From an uncultured Desulfovibrio sp. (GTDB lineage Bacteria > Desulfobacterota > Desulfovibrionia > Desulfovibrionales > Desulfovibrionaceae), in the NCBI GenBank assembly GCA_900546145.1, contig URBN01000002.1, forward strand, positions 62,001-126,000: a stretch of 64,000 nucleotides of DNA, given 5' to 3'. Below are positions 57,879 through 64,000 of this stretch, one piece after another. Below the pieces are notes generated by a model. That model had not been told where the DNA came from. It searched no databases and saw only the letters and a program-made list of their open reading frames with translations. The position numbers and the translations under genes were made by a program. Position 1 is the first letter of the stretch; each line of letters opens with the position of its first letter.

Positions 57879-57922
57879 TGTTACAAAAGTGCTACAATAG
57901 TGTCACAAATGTGAAACATTAT
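57879..57922 (+). promoter_or_regulatory. Pho-box-like array of four 11-bp direct repeats
   Basis: Four consecutive 11-base units run without gaps: TGTTACAAAAG, then TGCTACAATAG, then TGTCACAAATG, then TGAAACATTAT. Units of this period with a TGT(C/T)A core and an A/T spacer are the PhoB-binding direct repeat. The array starts 11 bases after the preceding gene and ends 49 bases before the DUF47 gene, whose product and neighbour are phosphate-uptake proteins, fitting phosphate-starvation control. Confidence 0.72.
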
Positions 57923-57971
57923 TGCTGCAGACCGGTTGAGACAGAGCTCCGGGATTGCAGGGGAGATTGAT

Positions 57972-58598
57972 ATGCTGCCTTCCTTCCTGCCTAAAACGAT
58001 TCCATTTTTTGAAATGCTCGAAGAGCAGAGCAAGTTGCTCTGCTCGGTTTCCCATGAGGTCAGCCTGCTTTTCAGCGGAAAGAGTGAGCCCGAGGCTTGC
58101 GGCGGTGCCGTGGCCCGGCTCGAAGCTGAGGCTGATCAGAAACACAGAAATATCGTCCGTGCTCTTTCACAAACGTTTATCACACCCATCGACCGGGAAG
58201 ACATCCTGCGTATAGATCAGGGGCAGGAGGAATGCATAGACCGCCTGCAGGGCCTGGTGACGAGAGTTATTGTCAGCGGGTTTGACCGCATCCGTTTTCC
58301 CGCTGCCAAGATCGTCCAGAACATCGATGCTATGCTTGAACTGACGGGCCTCATGCTTGATGGACTTTCGAAGAGGAAAGACTGTCACAAGACGAGGGTC
58401 TTCCGTTCCCTAAAGGAGGAATGCGACAGCGTTCTGGCCGTGGGGCTGGCTGAACTCATGGATCCTCAGGGCGATCACCCCGCCGAACTCATTGACGTGA
58501 TAAAGTGGAGCCGGATTTACGACAAACTCGAGACTGTGCTCGATCAGGTGAACAGTCTTTCCGAAGCTCTTGAAGAAGCGGTACTGAAAAATGCTTGA
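57972..58598 (+). CDS. DUF47 (PhoU-like) phosphate-transport regulator
   Basis: 208 residues from MLPSFLPKTIPFF, all helical. PhoU-like features: LEAEADQKHRNIVRALSQTFITPIDREDILRI, with the metal-site E-x-x-x-D and D-R-E-D motifs, and a second copy around EECDSVLAVGLAEL..YDKLETVLDQVNSL. DUF47 proteins are usually encoded with Pit-type transporters and are thought to regulate them. GGGGAG is 7 bases before ATG 57972; an upstream in-frame ATG at 57936 is less likely. The stop lies inside the start of pit (8-base overlap). Confidence 0.9.
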   Translation: MLPSFLPKTIPFFEMLEEQSKLLCSVSHEVSLLFSGKSEPEACGGAVARLEAEADQKHRNIVRALSQTFITPIDREDILRIDQGQEECIDRLQGLVTRVIVSGFDRIRFPAAKIVQNIDAMLELTGLMLDGLSKRKDCHKTRVFRSLKEECDSVLAVGLAELMDPQGDHPAELIDVIKWSRIYDKLETVLDQVNSLSEALEEAVLKNA

Positions 58599-59595
58599 GG
58601 TACCGCTTCTTCTTATTTTGATAGTCGTAACGGCTCTCGTTTTCGACTACACCAACGGTGTGCATGACTGTGCCAACGCCATCGCGACCATCGTTTCCAC
58701 ACGCGTGGCTTCCCCGGGGCTGGCTGTTGCCATGGCGGCCAGTCTCAACCTTCTCGGTGCTCTTCTTGGCACAGAGGTCGCCAGAACACTCGGCGGCGGA
58801 CTTGTGTACCCGTCTGTCGTCGAGGGATGCCAGATACTGGTGCTCGCAGCTCTCGTAGGAGCCATCTTCTGGAATCTGTTTACCTGGTATCTTGGCATCC
58901 CTTCGTCTTCCTCCCATGCCCTTGTAGGAGGACTTGTGGGAGCTGCCCTTGCGCACGCCGGGACTCAGGCCGTCAATTTTCATGGATTGTTCATGAAGGT
59001 CGTGCTGCCGTTTCTCTGGGCCCCGCTTCTGGGGTTCTGCGGCGGCTTTCTCTTCATGCTGATTATTTACTGGACCTGCTGCCGGTTCCGCCGGGCAAAG
59101 GTCAATGCCGCCTTCAGGCATCTTCAGTTCGTTTCTTCCGGCTTCCTGGCCCTGAGCCACGGACTCAATGACGCGCAGAAAACGATGGGCGTTGTTACCC
59201 TGGCCCTGTTGCTTTTCGGGCAAATTGACACCATGGATGTGCCTCTCTGGGTCAAGCTCTCCTGTGCCGTGGCCATGTGCCTTGGTACGGCTTCAGGCGG
59301 CTGGAAGATTATTCGGACCATGGGCAGCCGAATCTTCAAGCTGGAGCCCATGCACGGGTTTGCGGCCGAGTCGGCCACAGGCTGTACCATCGTGTTCGCG
59401 AGTATTCTAGGCGCTCCGGTCAGCACCACCCACGTCATTTCCTCGGCCATATTCGGAGTGGGCTCATCAAAGCGCGTGAATGCCGTGCGCTGGGGCGTGG
59501 CCTGGCAGCTGGTTGTCGCCTGGGTACTGACCCTTCCCTGTTCCGGGCTGGTGGGTGCGCTGGCCTACTGGGGACTTTCCGCCATCCTGCCTTAG
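58591..59595 (+). CDS. pit: Low-affinity inorganic phosphate transporter (PiT family)
   Basis: 334 residues with about ten membrane helices and the two inverted PiT signatures: FDYTNGVHDCANAIATIVSTR near the N-terminus and LSHGLNDAQKTMGVVTLALLLF in the second half (G-x-N-D-x-x-x-x cores). Also GAPVSTTHVISSAIFGVG. Carries phosphate (as metal phosphate) with protons. Coupled to the DUF47 gene by overlap and placed behind the Pho-box-like array. Confidence 0.95.
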   Translation: MLEVPLLLILIVVTALVFDYTNGVHDCANAIATIVSTRVASPGLAVAMAASLNLLGALLGTEVARTLGGGLVYPSVVEGCQILVLAALVGAIFWNLFTWYLGIPSSSSHALVGGLVGAALAHAGTQAVNFHGLFMKVVLPFLWAPLLGFCGGFLFMLIIYWTCCRFRRAKVNAAFRHLQFVSSGFLALSHGLNDAQKTMGVVTLALLLFGQIDTMDVPLWVKLSCAVAMCLGTASGGWKIIRTMGSRIFKLEPMHGFAAESATGCTIVFASILGAPVSTTHVISSAIFGVGSSKRVNAVRWGVAWQLVVAWVLTLPCSGLVGALAYWGLSAILP

Positions 59596-59608
59596 ATATA
59601 CGCTGACG

Positions 59609-59647
59609 CAAAGGGGCTGCTTCCTTCGTGGAAGCAGCCCCTTTTTA
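59609..59647 (+). terminator. Bidirectional terminator between pit and argD
   Basis: AAGGGGCTGCTTCC (59611-59624) and GGAAGCAGCCCCTT (59630-59643), loop TTCGT, followed by TTT. Lies between two convergent genes. Confidence 0.92.
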
Positions 59648-59667
59648 GGTTCAGAAATGATCTTTCG

Positions 59668-60867
59668 TTATTTGCCGGCAAGAATATCGGTCAGGGTGTC
59701 GACGAAAAATTTCAGATCCGTCTGAGGGACGTTCAGGGCAGGCAGAAGCCTGAGTGTCGTTTCATGGCACAGGCTGCAGATGAAGCCGCGCTTGAGGAGT
59801 TCATTCCAGGCGGGACGAGCGGTGTTGAAAAGTTCAATACCCACGAAGAGACCGCGGCCGCGCACAGCTTTGATTTTGTCAGGCATGGCCTTCTGCAGGG
59901 CACGGAGCTTGTCCAGAAAATCGGCCCCGAGAGCGCCGGCTCTTTCGGCGAGGTGGTCGCGGAGCATGATTTCGATGACTTTGGCGGCAACGGCTGCGAC
60001 GAGCGCTCCGCCGCCGAAGGTGGTAGCGTGGCTTCCCGTGGTGAAGCCCTTGGATACTTCCTCCGTGGCCAGGATTCCGCCCATGGGCAGGCCGTTGGCG
60101 AGAGCCTTGGCCATGCTGATGATGTCAGGCTTGATACCGTAGGTCTGGAAAGCCCAGAATTTGCCGGTGCGGCACAGGCCTGCCTGGACTTCGTCGCAGA
60201 TGAGCAGGATGCCGCGTTCGCGGCACAGTCTTTCCACGCCGCGCACATAGTCATCATCAAGGGGAAGCACACCGGCCTCGCCCTGGATACATTCCATCAT
60301 GACAGCGCAGGTCTTGTCGTCGATTGCAGCTTCCAGAGCGCTGAGGTCATTGGCAGGCACCTGTTTGAAGCCTCCGGCCACGGGAGTGAAACCATCCATG
60401 AGATCAGCTCTTCCTGTGGCGGCCAGGGTGCCGAGCGTGCGTCCGTGGAAACAGCTCGTCAGGGTAATGATATCAGGCGCATCGCGGCCGGCTATCTTTC
60501 TGGTATAGCGGCGGGCGAGTTTGATAGCCGCCTCGTTAGCCTCGGCTCCGGAGTTGCAGAAAAAGGCCTTGGCAAAATGTGCGGTGGAAACTAGCAGCTT
60601 GGCAAGCTGAATCTGAGGTTCCTGATAAAAGAGGTTGCTGACGTGCCAGAGCTTGTGGGCCTGTTCGGTCAGCGCGCCGATGACTTCGTCGTTGCAGTGG
60701 CCGAGGCCGCACACGGCGATACCGGCGAGAAGGTCAATGTATTCTTTGCCGTCGCAGTCCCAGAGACGGGAGCCCTTGCCATGGTCAATGGCGAGGGGAT
60801 AGCGGGCATAGGTCTTGAGGAGATAGGTTTCTTCGTCGTTTTTGATGGAATCGAAAGCTTTGGACAT
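59668..60867 (-). CDS. argD: Acetylornithine aminotransferase
   Basis: 399 residues, PLP class III aminotransferase. Marks: YARYPLAIDHGKGSRLWDCDGKEYIDLLAGIAV, FFCNSGAEANEAAIKLAR, LICDEVQAGLCRTG with the PLP-binding Asp and the Schiff-base lysine in ISMAKALANGLPMG, then TTFGGGALV. Converts N-acetyl-glutamate semialdehyde with glutamate to N-acetylornithine. It lies 40 bases after dut on the same strand, so the pair may be co-transcribed. The family also includes ornithine and succinylornithine aminotransferases, so specificity is by best fit. Confidence 0.88.
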   Translation of the reverse strand: MSKAFDSIKNDEETYLLKTYARYPLAIDHGKGSRLWDCDGKEYIDLLAGIAVCGLGHCNDEVIGALTEQAHKLWHVSNLFYQEPQIQLAKLLVSTAHFAKAFFCNSGAEANEAAIKLARRYTRKIAGRDAPDIITLTSCFHGRTLGTLAATGRADLMDGFTPVAGGFKQVPANDLSALEAAIDDKTCAVMMECIQGEAGVLPLDDDYVRGVERLCRERGILLICDEVQAGLCRTGKFWAFQTYGIKPDIISMAKALANGLPMGGILATEEVSKGFTTGSHATTFGGGALVAAVAAKVIEIMLRDHLAERAGALGADFLDKLRALQKAMPDKIKAVRGRGLFVGIELFNTARPAWNELLKRGFICSLCHETTLRLLPALNVPQTDLKFFVDTLTDILAGK

Positions 60868-60907
60868 TGTATCTGCTGCCTTGGATGTTTTGTGTTCGGG
60901 GGGGCAA

Positions 60908-61390
60908 TCAGCGGCCGGTGTGTCCGAAACCGCCGGCTCCGCGCTCGGTAGCCGTCAGAGAGGAGGCTTTCCGGAAGCGGGGAGACGCATAGGGTTGGAA
61001 GATCAGCTGCGCAATGCGCTCGCCTCTCTGAATTCGTCGTGGTTCGGCGGACGTATTCAGAAGGTAAACGGTGATTTCCCCCGTGTAGTCGGGATCAATG
61101 ACACCCACGCCCTGGGCCACAACGACACCGTCTTTGGCCCCGAGTCCGCTGCGCGAGTAGACGAAACCGGCCCATCCGGGAATTTTCGGCTGCACGTGAA
61201 GACCCGTACGCACCCTGATCCGGCCGCCAGGGGCGATTTCCGCGCTGTCTTCTTCAAGCCATGCGCGGAGATCCACACCAGCGGAGACGGGTGTACTGGG
61301 TTCGGGGAGTTTCCCGCCGTAAAAAGCCTCAACGTCAGGAGCGTCAAAGACCAGATCGACGGGCAGTTTTTGGAGGTCTTTCATTTCCAT
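60908..61390 (-). CDS. dut: dUTP diphosphatase
   Basis: 160 residues. All five trimeric dUTPase motifs are present: I SAGVDLRAW, II YSRSGLG, III GVGVIDPDYTGEI (catalytic Asp), IV RGERIAQLIF and V RGAGGFGHTG (the phosphate-binding C-terminal loop). Removes dUTP and makes dUMP for thymidylate synthesis. Two ATGs, 61390 and 61384, can serve as starts; ribosome binding sites are weak for both. Upstream of argD, divergent from trmFO. Confidence 0.95.
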   Translation of the reverse strand: MEMKDLQKLPVDLVFDAPDVEAFYGGKLPEPSTPVSAGVDLRAWLEEDSAEIAPGGRIRVRTGLHVQPKIPGWAGFVYSRSGLGAKDGVVVAQGVGVIDPDYTGEITVYLLNTSAEPRRIQRGERIAQLIFQPYASPRFRKASSLTATERGAGGFGHTGR

Positions 61391-61513
61391 AGTCGCATTC
61401 TACGCAATGCAATGGAAAGGGGCAAGTGACAAAAGTCTCGGAATCCTCCTTGATTTTTACTGCCTTTCGGGCAATCTCGCCTCTGGCGGTATAAACCGTC
61501 CAAGGAGAAAACA

Positions 61514-62881
61514 ATGCCGGATCGTGACAAAACCGTAGCTGTGGTGGGAGCAGGACTCGCCGGATGCGAGTGTGCCCGCGTCCTTGCGCGCGCTGGTGTT
61601 CCCGTGGTGCTTTTTGAACAGAAACCGGGAAAGCACTCTCCCGCGCATGTGGCTGACACTTTTTCCGAGCTTGTCTGCTCCAATTCCCTGCGTTCTGATG
61701 AACTCGCGAGCGGCATTGGGCTTATAAAGCAGGAACTCCGGGATCTCGGAAGTCCCTTCATGGCTGCGGCGGACGCCTGCCGCGTGCCAGCGGGCAAGGC
61801 CCTGGCTGTAGACAGGGAAAAATTTTCGCGCCGGATTACAGACGAAGTCCTGGCAGAACCGGGAATCAGTCTGGAGGAGCGGGAGATAGCCGGAATTGAC
61901 GATCCCGTGCTTGATGGCTTCGCTTATGTGGTTATCGCGGCGGGCCCCCTGGCCTCGGAAGACCTTTCTGCTTCCCTTAGAGCAAAAGTCGGCATGGAGC
62001 ACTGCTATTTTTACGATGCCATCGCTCCTATTGTGTGGACCCATTCCCTTGATATGTCCGTGGTCTTCCGGGCCTCGCGCTATGGTCAGGAAAAAGGGGA
62101 AACGGGAGGGGATTATCTTAACTGCCCCATGACGCGTGAGGAATATGATCGGTTTTATGACGCTCTCGTGGGAGCGCAGAAGGTACATGGCCGCGACTTC
62201 GAAAAAGAAGTTCATTTCGAGGGGTGCATGCCTATTGAGGCTTTGGCTGAGCGCGGACCGAAAACCCTGTGCTTCGGTCCGCTCAAACCCGTGGGCTTCA
62301 CGGATCCGCGCACAGGCAGGCGCCCCTGGGCTATCCTGCAGCTGCGCGCTGAGAATATGAATGGTGAAACCTGTAATCTGGTGGGGTGCCAGACCAAGCT
62401 TACCTATCCCGAGCAGGAGAGGGTGTTCCGGCTTGTGCCGGGACTTGAGCACTGTGAGTTCGTGCGTTTTGGAAGCATGCACCGGAATACATACGTCAAC
62501 GCACCGGAAGTGCTTAATGCCGACAGTTCCCTGAAGGCTGATCCCCGGATTTTTCTTGCGGGGCAGATTAGCGGTGTGGAGGGCTACGTGGAATCTGCGG
62601 CCCATGGACACTGGGTGGGGCTCGAGCTCGCGGCCAGACTGAAGGGAGAGGAATTTTCCCTGCCGCCGGTTACGACGGCTCTTGGCGCGCTGCTCAATCA
62701 TCTTCAGACGCCGGCCAAGCATTTTCAGCCCAGCAATGTGCATTTTGGCCTGATGCCCGAGCCTGGATTCCGTCTGCCGAAGAAAGAACGGAAGGCATGG
62801 TATGCCGGGCGGGGCAGGGAGGATTTCGCCGAATGGAAGGCCGGACAAAACTTTTTTCAGAAAAATGAAAAAAGTTGTTGA
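61514..62881 (+). CDS. trmFO: Methylenetetrahydrofolate-tRNA-(uracil-54-C5)-methyltransferase TrmFO
   Basis: 455 residues. Folate- and FAD-dependent enzyme that makes ribothymidine 54 of tRNA. FAD-binding VVGAGLAGCECARVLA (about 10-25), FEQKPGKHSPAH, the conserved LVCSNSLRSDELASGIGLIKQEL with the catalytic cysteine, and FLAGQISGVEGYVESAAHG. Slightly longer than typical (about 435-450) owing to its C-terminus. AAGGAG precedes the ATG. It ends just before the promoter of the tRNA-Val gene. Confidence 0.95.
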   Translation: MPDRDKTVAVVGAGLAGCECARVLARAGVPVVLFEQKPGKHSPAHVADTFSELVCSNSLRSDELASGIGLIKQELRDLGSPFMAAADACRVPAGKALAVDREKFSRRITDEVLAEPGISLEEREIAGIDDPVLDGFAYVVIAAGPLASEDLSASLRAKVGMEHCYFYDAIAPIVWTHSLDMSVVFRASRYGQEKGETGGDYLNCPMTREEYDRFYDALVGAQKVHGRDFEKEVHFEGCMPIEALAERGPKTLCFGPLKPVGFTDPRTGRRPWAILQLRAENMNGETCNLVGCQTKLTYPEQERVFRLVPGLEHCEFVRFGSMHRNTYVNAPEVLNADSSLKADPRIFLAGQISGVEGYVESAAHGHWVGLELAARLKGEEFSLPPVTTALGALLNHLQTPAKHFQPSNVHFGLMPEPGFRLPKKERKAWYAGRGREDFAEWKAGQNFFQKNEKSC

Positions 62882-62906
62882 CCGACACCCCCTCTTCGTT
62901 TATACC
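62878..62906 (+). promoter_or_regulatory. Sigma-70 promoter of tRNA-Val
   Basis: TTGACC (62878-62883) and TATACC (62901-62906) with a 17-base spacer. The start would fall about 7 bases after the -10, close to the tRNA 5' end at 62925. The -35 overlaps the trmFO stop codon region. Confidence 0.65.
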
Positions 62907-62924
62907 TCCACTTGTCCACTTTGG

Positions 62925-63001
62925 AGGGGCGTAGCTCAGGTGGCTAGAGCGCTTCCCTGACACGGAAGAGGTCAACAGTTCAAGTCTGTTCGTCCCTACC
63001 A
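62925..63001 (+). tRNA. tRNA-Val (anticodon GAC)
   Basis: 77 bases folded by eye: acceptor AGGGGCG with CGTCCCT (one G-T pair), D stem GCTC/GAGC, anticodon stem CTTCC/GGAAG with loop CTGACAC (anticodon GAC at 62959-62961), variable loop AGGTC, T stem AACAG/CTGTT with loop TTCAAGT, discriminator A and an encoded CCA end. All invariant positions fit. Confidence 0.95.
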
Positions 63002-63080
63002 TCCAAGAAATTAATTGGGGCAGAAAGCCCCAGCGGCGAAAGGCGGTTAGCGCACCCGTCCTTCAAGGAATATAACTCTA

Positions 63081-63110
63081 TGGGGAGGTTTTCGCCTCCC
63101 CATTTTTTTT
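63081..63110 (+). terminator. Terminator between tRNA-Val and thrS
   Basis: TGGGGAGG (63081-63088) and CCTCCCCA (63095-63102), loop TTTTCG, followed by eight T. It ends tRNA transcription and sits 30 bases before thrS, which therefore needs read-through or a promoter within this short gap. Confidence 0.9.
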
Positions 63111-63140
63111 ACTTTCTGAAGTTTTCCAAGGAGTTTTTGC

Positions 63141-64000
63141 ATGGAAGTCCGCGTAGAGGGCCAGAATGTTGAAGTTGCATCCGGGGCCGATATTGCTACG
63201 GCGTTGAAGGCAGCCCTGAGCGGTAAAAAATTCAAGTCCGTGGTTGCCGTCCGGATTGGTGAAAAAGAATACGACCTTTCCGCTCCCGTTCCTGAGGGGA
63301 CTCAGGAAATCGAGCCGATTTTCGCCGAAACTCCCGCAGGTATTCAGATTATCCGCCACTCGACTTCCCACGTCATGGCCCTTGCCGTGAAGCGTCTGTT
63401 CCCCAAGGCCCTCGTGACCATAGGACCGTCCATTGACACCGGGTTCTACTATGACTTCGATGTGGAAACCCCTTTCACCCAGGGCGACCTTGAGAAGATC
63501 GAAGCCGAGATGACCCGTATCTGTGAGGCCCGTCTGCCCTTCACCCGCAGGGAGATGAGCAAGGACGAAGCCGTCAGGCATTTCGATGAACTCGGGGAAA
63601 AGTACAAGGTCGAGATCATTGAGGGCATCGACGCCCCCACCGTCTCTCTCTATAAGGAAGGCGAGTTCGAGGATCTCTGCCGCGGCCCGCACGTGCCCCA
63701 TACCGGCTTCTGCAGGGATTTCAAGCTGCTCAGCGTGGCCGGCGCCTATTGGCGCGGCGATGAGAAGAACCGCATGCTTTCCCGCATCTACGGCACGGCG
63801 TTCGCTGACGCCAAAGCCCTCAAGGATTATCTGAAGCAGCTTGAGGAAGCAAAACGCCGTGATCACCGCAAACTTGGCCGTGAGCTCGGGCTGTTCACCT
63901 TCTTTGAGAATGTGGCTCCCGGCATGGTTTTCTGGCTGCCCAAGGGCATGATCATCAGGACCAACCTCGAAGACTTCTGGAAGCGCGAGCACCTGAAGCG
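63141..64000 (+). CDS. thrS: Threonyl-tRNA synthetase (3' end beyond window)
   Basis: The first 286 codons; the gene runs off the right edge. TGS domain at the N-terminus (MEVRVEGQNVEVASGADIATAL, about 1-65), then the N2 editing domain with HSTSHVMALAVKRLFP (H-x3-H) and CRGPHVPHTG carrying the Cys/His zinc-editing residues, then the beginning of the class II catalytic core (RRDHRKLGRELGLFTFFENVAPGMVFWLPKG). AAGGAG lies 10 bases before the ATG 63141. Charges tRNA-Thr. Confidence 0.97.
   Translation, partial: MEVRVEGQNVEVASGADIATALKAALSGKKFKSVVAVRIGEKEYDLSAPVPEGTQEIEPIFAETPAGIQIIRHSTSHVMALAVKRLFPKALVTIGPSIDTGFYYDFDVETPFTQGDLEKIEAEMTRICEARLPFTRREMSKDEAVRHFDELGEKYKVEIIEGIDAPTVSLYKEGEFEDLCRGPHVPHTGFCRDFKLLSVAGAYWRGDEKNRMLSRIYGTAFADAKALKDYLKQLEEAKRRDHRKLGRELGLFTFFENVAPGMVFWLPKGMIIRTNLEDFWKREHLK

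Noticed and set aside
1..64000. Mobile elements, prophage genes, CRISPR arrays or attachment-site duplications
   Set aside because: No transposase, integrase, phage or cas gene and no regularly spaced repeat array was seen; the tRNA-Val 3' end is not repeated elsewhere in the window as far as I could read.

Overview
The window looks like chromosome of a sulfate-reducing member of the Desulfovibrionaceae (Desulfovibrio or a close relative). The case rests on gene content: dissimilatory sulfate adenylyltransferase (sat), DsrC and a DsrE-like protein, the desulfoferrodoxin / rubredoxin / rubredoxin:oxygen oxidoreductase set, an eight-gene Coo-type membrane-bound NiFe hydrogenase operon in the order known from D. 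vulgaris, NfnAB transhydrogenase, and an acetyl-CoA carboxylase whose alpha and beta carboxyltransferase halves are fused. I see no insertion sequence, phage gene, integrase or CRISPR array. Genus and species cannot be fixed from this alone.

Layout. 1-2.2 kb: the 3' end of an unknown gene, a VKOR-thioredoxin fusion, then a gene-free stretch. 2.2-8.9 kb (minus strand): sat with a Rex-like operator, then an operon accC - accAD - biotinyl-domain protein - ssb. 9.1-17.1 kb: bipA, a DsrE-like protein, and the outer-membrane assembly pair tamA-tamB. 17.4-25.8 kb (minus): cooM-K-L-X-U-H-hypA-cooF. 26.4-30 kb (minus): gpsA, trmI, dsrC and a CBS-ACT protein. 30-34.4 kb: a divergent larC-like gene, then dfx-rub-roo (oxygen and superoxide defence) and a phosphodiester-glycosidase-like protein. 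34.7-39.7 kb: metF, a FlgM-like gene, rpoZ-dnaJ, a TtcA-like gene and an FMN alpha-hydroxy-acid enzyme. 40.8-48.7 kb: aldehyde dehydrogenase between two ~1 kb gene-free stretches, nfnA-nfnB, a PHP phosphatase with a tandem ABC ATPase, and a CntK-like epimerase. 48.9-59.6 kb: a VWA-OmpA exported protein with a sigma-54-like promoter, a lipoprotein, aroK, the conserved rpmH-rnpA-yidD-yidC-jag-mnmE cluster, a DEDDy exonuclease, a pseudouridine synthase, and a phosphate-uptake pair (DUF47-pit) behind four tandem 11-bp Pho-box-like repeats. 59.7-64 kb: argD, dut, trmFO, tRNA-Val(GAC) and the start of thrS.

The genes form a coherent picture of anaerobic energy metabolism: sulfate activation (Sat) and its DsrC sulfur carrier, proton/sodium-coupled H2 evolution from ferredoxin (Coo hydrogenase), electron confurcation between NADH, NADPH and ferredoxin (NfnAB), NADH-sensing control of sat (putative Rex site), and protection from oxygen (Dfx/Rub/Roo). 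Most unusual points: the tandem Pho-box-like repeats, a biotinyl domain whose consensus EAMKM is replaced by SRMKR, an epimerase resembling the histidine racemase of opine metallophore pathways with no partner genes nearby, a stand-alone divergent LarC, and a short leader ORF overlapping the FlgM-like gene. No wholly new multi-gene system was identified with confidence.
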